Source of the DNA: Karstenula rhodostoma CBS 690.94
Taxonomy: Eukaryota; Ascomycota; Dothideomycetes; Pleosporales; Didymosphaeriaceae
Reading direction: 5' to 3'
NCBI GenBank assembly: GCA_010093485.1
Contig: MU001493.1
Coordinates: 1,910,937-1,974,936, forward strand
DNA length: 64,000 nucleotides
The position numbers were made by a program, and so were the translations under genes. Positions 57,803 to 64,000 of this stretch are shown one piece after another. Each line of letters starts with the position of its first letter. The stretch's first letter is position 1. The notes beneath the pieces were generated by a model. It was not told the origin of the DNA, did not search any database, and saw only the letters and a list, made by a program, of their open reading frames with translations.

Positions 57803-59278
57803 TCATACAACTTCCCATAGTCGCACCTCCTTATCCTCATCGATAATTCTATACTTCACATTCGTCCCCTCAAATGCCTGGTGGACCATATCAAAACTTT
57901 CGTAAAACTTAAGAAAGCCGGACCAATCTGACATATAGACAATGACCTCGCTGAGGTGCGGCGTCCTCGTCGCTGCCGTTTCATGGAGCCAGCGCCCGAG
58001 AAAAGCGAACTCGTCAGGTTCATCGTACGGATAACCTTCTGTTGATGCAACGGAATCTGTGACTGTGACGACTTCAACATTGCGTGGCAGACTGTCTTCC
58101 AGCCGGCGGGCCCAATTTGCACCGGACTCCCAGTCCGGAAGCAGCAGTTGGAACGGTGCCCAGAATCGCTTGATACCAGTGAACTGTTGAAGACCGTTCA
58201 AGGACCCTAGGACATTGATACGCTGGACGTCGGGATCCCACGTCCCCATGCAGTTAGTGAATTTGATTGTCAGGTCCTCGAGAGTCTCTTGCACCGGCAT
58301 CAACGCTTCGACGAATTTATCGAGGTCAAGCGTGTCCGTATTGAACTGATCGCCGTAATCCGGTATGTAGAACCACTCCCAGCTCAACGTCTTGAGATTC
58401 CGGGTTCTTTCAAGGACTTGTGCAAGAAAATCAATGTGAACGTATTTCAGCGATAGCGACGTGAGATTAGTTAGGTCCGGTAGGCCCGATGGCCAGGTGA
58501 ACGGTAACGTCTTAGGGTTAAAACACCAACCCGAAATGCTGCGCATGGACGGAAGGTTAAGAAAAGCAAACAGGCCTTGATTGCAAAAATCCGGATTTGG
58601 GCCAGGGTCCGATTCAAGAGGTCCAGGGAAAAAGATCTCTTCTAGGTACTCAAACCGAGAGAGCCCGTGATTCGATGTATCGAAAACAGCAGATTGGAAA
58701 AGCTTCCCTAGAAAGGCGTCGTTATACACGATCTTTGGTTTGGTTATCGCGCTTGTCCTTGTCCCGAGGAAAGGTAGGACAACTGCATACCCAACACGAA
58801 AACGTGCGAGATTGGGTAATTTGGAGATCAACAGGGCGACAAAGGCATTTAGGTCACCCACCTGGAGGTTGTCTATCCAGATATCGGCGTACGAGAGACC
58901 AGATTCCGCAACAAATGAGACAAACTCAGGTAACCCATCATCTGTTGCCGGGTGCGGCGGAGAAGCTAGAGGCACTTTGTATTGCCCGTACCAATCTCCC
59001 GGCTCCCACATACTCTGGATACTCTCCTCCCCATCGCGCAAACACACACTTTTAACGAGTTTCGCTAGCTCAGGCTTATTGAAAATGGTCCGGGCGAGAT
59101 GGATTATAGGGCGCGGGTTATCTCGATAGATATTGAAGTTGACTTGTGAATAAAGATGCGGTGTTGCGAATTTGTGTAGCTTCTTATTAACGAGGCTCAC
59201 AGTGGCAAGATCACGAAATGACACTTGCTTAAGGATACTATCTGCGAGCTCGGTAGGACAACTAAGGAACGACGCCAT
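57803..59278 (-). CDS. F-box protein with LRR-like region
   Basis: A single exon of 491 residues from an ATG at 59278. The N terminus (FLSCPTELADSILKQV, then LATVSLVNKKLHKFATPHLY) is an F-box-like motif, which binds Skp1 and links a target to an SCF ubiquitin ligase. The rest has repeated Leu-rich segments (LPNLARFRVG, LPDLTNLTSLSLKYVHI, RTRNLKTLSWEWF, LEDLTIKF) as in irregular LRR folds, then a charged C-terminal part ending in DEDKEVRLWEVV. Substrates are unknown; such proteins are numerous and fast-evolving in dothideomycetes. The gene sits between two diverged direct repeats. Confidence 0.85.
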   Translation of the reverse strand: MASFLSCPTELADSILKQVSFRDLATVSLVNKKLHKFATPHLYSQVNFNIYRDNPRPIIHLARTIFNKPELAKLVKSVCLRDGEESIQSMWEPGDWYGQYKVPLASPPHPATDDGLPEFVSFVAESGLSYADIWIDNLQVGDLNAFVALLISKLPNLARFRVGYAVVLPFLGTRTSAITKPKIVYNDAFLGKLFQSAVFDTSNHGLSRFEYLEEIFFPGPLESDPGPNPDFCNQGLFAFLNLPSMRSISGWCFNPKTLPFTWPSGLPDLTNLTSLSLKYVHIDFLAQVLERTRNLKTLSWEWFYIPDYGDQFNTDTLDLDKFVEALMPVQETLEDLTIKFTNCMGTWDPDVQRINVLGSLNGLQQFTGIKRFWAPFQLLLPDWESGANWARRLEDSLPRNVEVVTVTDSVASTEGYPYDEPDEFAFLGRWLHETAATRTPHLSEVIVYMSDWSGFLKFYESFDMVHQAFEGTNVKYRIIDEDKEVRLWEVV

Positions 59279-59921
59279 AGTATTGTTAAGATTGGTGGTG
59301 AGGCTGATAAAGCAGAGAAGATGTTATAATGCGCCAGGGGTGTAAGTAGTGTGTGCCTTTACTAAGTGCTCGGTGTATTTAAGGACGTCAACCGGTACTA
59401 CGCCGCCTCCGTCGGGGAACTAAATCGTGTGTCAGGGTGGCAGTAGCCCCCAATTCCACCTTCCTAGTTTCCGGCGCTACCGGTACCGTGTCTTACCGGT
59501 AGCAGTCCGTGCAACACGTCAGACCATGCAACACCCCAACACGATCGCTCGGCCACAAACATGAGGCTACAGAGACGCCCGCTATTGTATGTTTTAGTTT
59601 TGCGTTGATTTTTGCTTGTGGGGCATACCGGGCCGTCGTGGTTAGCGGCGAGGCATCAAGTGCGACGCCAACGAGTCAGGACACATCGCAGCTAAGCTCA
59701 GAGAGGATGGTTTGCATAGTTTTGCTTGCTAGCTCCTCTAGATGAGCGTACGGCGAGTGTTTTTGATGGTTCTGTGGTGTTGCGTTGTCGCCCCGGATGA
59801 TGCATCGATGGGCAGCCAACATGCGCATCACAGCATCTGTAGTTCAGCGGAGAGCGCTGCAAAGTCTCATGCTGATCGACACGCCAGTACATCCATTGCG
59901 ACCTAGCTCCCATAGCTAGTG
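59279..59921. other. Intergenic with right direct repeat
   Basis: Contains the right copy of the direct repeat at 59579-59643 and several short palindromic TACCGGTA-like motifs near 59.39-59.51 kb. No gene is seen. Confidence 0.5.
59579..59643 (+). repeat. Direct repeat, right copy
   Basis: About 65 bp from CCGCTATTGTATGTT to GCCGTCGTGGTTA, the partner of 57591-57651, with a 4-5 base insertion after TTGCGTTG. Confidence 0.7.
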
Positions 59922-62158
59922 TCAATGCTCACAAAAGTTGTACGTATGGCCGTGCCACGAGTCATCGCTCTTATCTACGAACGCCGTCCTCATCTCCATA
60001 AGCTTCACCCTATGCTCCTTGGCCTCTTGTTGGCTCAACAGACCCTTGTCAGCGGAGCTTGTGAAGTCATCCCACACCATGTCCATCAATTCAGCTGGGA
60101 GCTTGCCCTCCATATTTATAGCAGTTGCGGACGAGTCGAGCGATGTTTGTTCCATGAGCGACACCACTTCGTCCGACATTTTCGTGTCACCGAACACTAC
60201 ATCAGCCCACCAGTCCTGTTGCTGCGGTGGCACGTTAGCCGTGGAGATGATACGTTGGTACGGGTCGACAAGCCAAAGCGCAATAAAGCGGCGGTGTCCC
60301 GGCCTCGTCTTATCCGCGAGGGAAAACGGCGAAACGCGGTGCTGGAATACATTCGGAAAGGCAAGCAGCCTCCCTTCGCTCGTTTCTACGCTTCCGTAGT
60401 TCTGCAGACAAGCTCCATCATCCCCCAAGGGAGTGCCCCAGACTTGTTCGAGCCAGGTATAGGCCTGCTGTCCCACGCTGTAATCTTCTCGCATGTATGC
60501 GTCAGTCTGCATGCGGAACGAGAGGGTGCTGGGGGTGACGTTTTCGCTGTCGAGGTAGTAGAGGGCTGTGGCGCAGATGTGTTCGTTCATCTGGCCTTCG
60601 ACCTGTAAGAATATCAGCACGCGATCGTCAAGCCGACACTATGAGACGTACATGCCATGATCCAATGGGGAAGTCTGGCTTTTCTGGCGTGAGCTCGATA
60701 GAGACCATCTTCACAATGACCTGAAGCCCCGTTTCGTGGAACTTGTCGAAGAGCCGTGTGCCTTCCTTCGGTGTGTACCCAACATCCTCGAATTCAACCT
60801 CCGGAATACGGGCCTTTCGCAGCAACTCCCATTTCATCTCTTCGTCATCATCCTCATCTGCGTGACATGGTCGGAACTCCCACGAATGAACCTCGTCCCA
60901 ATTGACTTCGACGTCGGCCAGCTCTTTCGGATCAGAAGGTATCCAGTTCTCCGGGATGCAGTCACTTGCGAGCAAGAGTTAGTGAGGCTTGACAGCCGTT
61001 AGACAGGGAAGACTTACTCAGCGTCGTATTCGTCTGGGTATTCAAAGCGAGACCCAAGCCTCCGTTTCGGTGCACTACCATCGTCGTCGTCGTCATCCTC
61101 ATCCTCATCGTACGTGTCAGGTTCGAGGCACTGGTCCCAGAGAGGAAGCGCAGCCTCAATAAGTTTCTCGATCGTACGATACATACCGGCATATCTCTGA
61201 GGATGAAGGTTGTTGATGTAGCTGGTGAACTTCACCGTACCGTCGCCCTGAAATGAGACATTCGCTGGTAGCCACTGATAAGTGTCGTTCCAGTATTCTG
61301 CAGGAATGTCGCCTCCAACACCAGAAAATCGGTTCTTGTCTTGCGTCGTGTCTTTCGGAATCACCTCGCCTTTCCCGGACCATCTCTGAACGGCATCCTC
61401 AATGCCGACAACCTCTTCCCTCAAGACCCTGCTGCGCCCGTAGATCAAGGGGTACATTGATGGGTGTACTAAGTCTAGGACCATGTCGTTTGATTTCGGA
61501 TGCCAGTCGGGAGCTTGTGACTGTTCAACTATAAGCTTGCTGAATGCTTCACGCAGTTCATGGTGGAGTGCGGATGTGACAAGATTATCAGACTTTGCAA
61601 CCGATGCAGCTGCATCTAAAGTAACGATGATTCCGGTTTTGTCAAAGTACTTTGCTTTGCTGCGGAGTTCCTTGATAATCTGGAACGCATCAGCTCAACC
61701 GCAATGCTTGCTTCAATTTCGCAATGAGCTCTACTTACACAATCGCAGGTGTTGTCATTAATGACACCCTCCAACTGGCACCGGGCCCATACATAGGGAT
61801 GATAATCCTCATCATCTTCATCGACTTCCTCATCTTCCCTCATATCTTTACCTTTCGTGGCGACGTTCCACCATTCAATATCTGGGATAGCTTTCGCTTC
61901 TGCGCGCCAATTCTCCACAATAACCTCATCCCACACCTTATTGTTCCAACCCGCCTTGTCAGTAAGACGATCCATGATATGTATCATAGCTAGCTCCCGG
62001 ACGGGAAGCAACTCGGTATAGGATCCAGAGCAGCTTCCATGAGCGCCAATAGGGTACGAGTCCTGGCCAGCTTTGATGCGTAGGGGGAGGCCGAGACCTG
62101 GGTAGGGTGGTCCCGTGTGCGGGTCTGGCATGTAGAGAATGTTCGTGCGTTTCGTCAT
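59922..62158 (-). CDS. DUF4246-family protein
   Basis: Four exons (62158-61739, 61679-61018, 60964-60652, 60602-59922) with introns of 49-59 nt give 691 residues, within the usual range of the family (PF14033). Early exons carry LGLPLRIKAGQDSYPIG and AMIHIMDRLTDKAGW. Exon 2 has VLDLVHPSMYPLIYGRSRVL, YQWLPANVSFQGDGTVKFTS and YINNLHPQRY, then an Asp/Glu-rich loop. Exon 4 has FPNVFQHRVSPFSLADK and RRFIALWLVDPYQRI, the most conserved part. An H-x(n)-H/R pattern like that of 2-oxoglutarate oxygenases is suggestive, but the function is unknown. An in-frame frame extends upstream of the ATG at 62158, but it lacks family sequence. No operon partner is evident. Confidence 0.85.
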
Positions 62159-62856
62159 GGTTGATACGGGATCGTCTGGCTGTTGACACGAACCACGAAG
62201 TGGTGCCCCGTAGAATGATAGAAAGGATATAGACTGCGACTGGCCGCCTGATAGTAACACAAAATTAAGCGTTGTGTTTGATGCGGAATGACAAGCCGGG
62301 ATGAACGCGCCCAAGTCTTTTATATCGCCACCGCTCGAGTCAACTTGGCTGTCGCTGCCTACACAGCCTAACGCATTGACTTCAAAATGATCGTGTAGTG
62401 ATTGAGGTGGTTGGTGTATCGTGCGAGACAACGAAACAGTCTCACGCGGCAACAAGGCAGATGCCCCAAAACAGCCTAGCGGTTGCCGTTTCAGTCCGCA
62501 CAGATCGCATCAACACCCTACCTTCAAACCAAGCCGGAGTAACTATACAGCATGATGTGATTGATAGCGTATTTTTATTCGACTTACAGCTCCACCGACA
62601 ATAGCAGAGAAATAACGTGAATGACTTAAAAGTACCTATGGGTACAGGAGTTTCTTCGGTCAACGAAACGCCTAAGCCAATTACAGACTGGACCAGCTTT
62701 AATATAGCCCTCTAATTAGCTACTCGCGTAGAAAACCTCCTGTGTCCCGAAGGTAGAAAGCCAGACAGATTAAGTGACTTGGCCATTCGCTTTAGAGATC
62801 CAGAGCAAACATATGAAGCGTAATGAGAGTGTTGTCCCGGCAAAGCAGTTCACACT
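62159..62856. other. Intergenic, no supported gene
   Basis: Upstream of the DUF4246 gene and downstream of the GMC gene. Short frames only. Confidence 0.5.
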
Positions 62857-64000
62857 CTAGGCAGCGCAAACATCCTTCTTCGCATCTTCCTTCACCACAT
62901 CACTCGCCTTTTCGCTGATCATAAACGTGCTCACAACCGGGAACACACCCGGCGTCTTTGGAAAAGCAGACGCATCTACAACTCTCAACCCCTTCACGCC
63001 CCGCACCTTAAACCGGCTGTCCAACACAGCCTGCGGATCGCCATCTTTGCCAATTGCGGCAGTGGACGTGGGATGGTGTCCAAAGGTTTGTCCGGTGACT
63101 GCGATGTCTATTAGTAACTGCATACCACACAGGAACGGAGGAGAATATATCTTACTCCAGTCCTCATCCGCCTTTCCACAGTACCCCTGCGCATCTGGGC
63201 CCTCCGGACACGGCGGCTCCTTCGCCTGCACACTGACGCCCTTCGCGCCTGCATACATCTTCCGCGCCCACGCAACAATATCTTTCATCGCGCCCATATC
63301 CACTTCCTTCCCCTCCTCAAACAGCATAAAGTTGATCTCAGGCGCATCTGTCGGGTCACCCGAAACCAACTTGACGAACCCCTTCTTGTTCTGCGGCTTC
63401 CCCTTCACCATGCTAATGCCGTAAGTGTTTGGCGCGTCCTGTGGCAAGGCAGTATTTGTCTGGTTTGCAGGCCAAAAGCCGCGGAATGCGAACTGTCCCT
63501 GCATGAGGAACACGTCGCGTTCTCCGTCGGGGGAGTGCGGGGTCTTCATCATGATGATGGGCTGGGAGAAGCCGGCGCTGGTCCCGGAGTATTGGCCGAC
63601 TACGGGCATCTCTTGGTTGTCTTGGAGATTCCTTCCTACACCTTGCGCATCGACCACGAGGGGAATGTTGAATTGCGCGAGCTGTTCCTTGGGCCCGATC
63701 CCGCTGAGCATGAGAATCTGCGGTGTGTTGAAGGTACCGCCTGAGACGATGACTTCTTTGCGTGCGGTTGCGGTTCTGAGCGTGCCTTTGTTGGACGAAG
63801 AGAAGCGCGCATCCGCTTTGTAGATGGATTTGCCTTGAAGATACTCGACACCTGTCGCTCGTGGCTGACCACCGCAGGCCGTCCCGTTCGTGAACAACAC
63901 CCTTGTAGCGAGACTGTTTATACTTAGTGTCAAGGGGAAATTCTTCTGGATAGTGTCCTGGATGTAGTCGCGTGAGCTATAGCGATCACCATTAGCTTTC
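62857..64000 (-). CDS. GMC oxidoreductase, 5' part outside window
   Basis: Minus-strand gene whose reading frame is open to base 64000, so only the 3' part is present. The visible exons (64000-63156 and 63098-62857) are joined by a 57-nt GTAAGA...CAG intron that is a multiple of three and stop-free. GMC enzymes are FAD-dependent oxidoreductases of alcohols, sugars or aromatic alcohols. The second GMC signature is present (GTFNTPQILMLSGIGP), as are VGRNLQDNQEMPV, the catalytic His region TFGHHPTSTAAIG and the FAD-contact C-terminal VKGLRVVDASAFPKTPG. The N-terminal FAD-binding domain and any signal peptide lie beyond the window. The substrate cannot be told. Confidence 0.95.
   Translation of the reverse strand, partial: KANGDRYSSRDYIQDTIQKNFPLTLSINSLATRVLFTNGTACGGQPRATGVEYLQGKSIYKADARFSSSNKGTLRTATARKEVIVSGGTFNTPQILMLSGIGPKEQLAQFNIPLVVDAQGVGRNLQDNQEMPVVGQYSGTSAGFSQPIIMMKTPHSPDGERDVFLMQGQFAFRGFWPANQTNTALPQDAPNTYGISMVKGKPQNKKGFVKLVSGDPTDAPEINFMLFEEGKEVDMGAMKDIVAWARKMYAGAKGVSVQAKEPPCPEGPDAQGYCGKADEDWSKIYSPPFLCGMQLLIDIAVTGQTFGHHPTSTAAIGKDGDPQAVLDSRFKVRGVKGLRVVDASAFPKTPGVFPVVSTFMISEKASDVVKEDAKKDVCAA

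Overview
The window looks like chromosomal DNA of a filamentous ascomycete (Pezizomycotina, probably a dothideomycete). Protein genes are broken by many short GT-AG introns of about 48-95 nt. Several families are typical of these fungi: HET-C, the ERMES subunit Mdm12, a large-subunit catalase, a TrkH-type potassium transporter, a spartin-like senescence-domain protein, DUF4246 and APH-like kinases. There are also traces of C-to-T decay in pseudogenes and an AT-rich block. No rRNA, tRNA, CRISPR array or viral gene was recognised. Gene models below were joined by hand from reading frames, splice sites and phase; none is backed by transcript data.

Layout: 1-8.2 kb holds a partial two-helix membrane protein, a disordered protein with an EQ tract and KSP tail, a membrane-anchored degenerate Hsp70-like protein and the three-exon het-c homologue. 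10.1-11.4 kb is mdm12. 11.4-18.7 kb is gene-poor apart from a 48-residue six-cysteine protein and a possible broken gene beside it. 18.7-22.2 kb carries a catalase with a C-terminal class-I-amidotransferase-like domain and a small secreted cysteine protein. 22.2-24.4 kb is AT-rich, probably decayed repeat DNA. 24.4-28.1 kb has an unrecognised Lys/Glu-rich protein and an APH-family kinase. 28.1-30.2 kb contains a pseudogene with three internal stops.

30.2-40.9 kb is a denser housekeeping and regulatory stretch: TrkH transporter, senescence-domain protein, a possible 30-residue membrane peptide, a 2-oxoglutarate/Fe(II) oxygenase with a 597-nt intron, and a bZIP factor. 40.9-45.6 kb is another stretch with no supported gene. 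45.6-64 kb has a GH1 beta-glucosidase divergent from a DUF1479 protein, a decayed 2EXR/F-box-like gene, an Erg28-like gene, a 190-bp MITE-like inverted-repeat element, a six-exon secreted sulfatase, an APH gene killed by one in-frame stop, an F-box gene between two direct repeats, a four-exon DUF4246 gene and the 3' part of a GMC oxidoreductase that runs off the window.

The genes do not form one clear pathway. Loose themes are polysaccharide or sulfate-ester and oxidative chemistry on the right (GH1, sulfatase, GMC, oxygenase-like proteins) and membrane, organelle and self-recognition functions on the left. The most unusual items are the membrane-anchored pseudo-Hsp70 next to het-c, the 48-residue cysteine protein, the MITE-like element, and the diverged direct repeats around the F-box gene.
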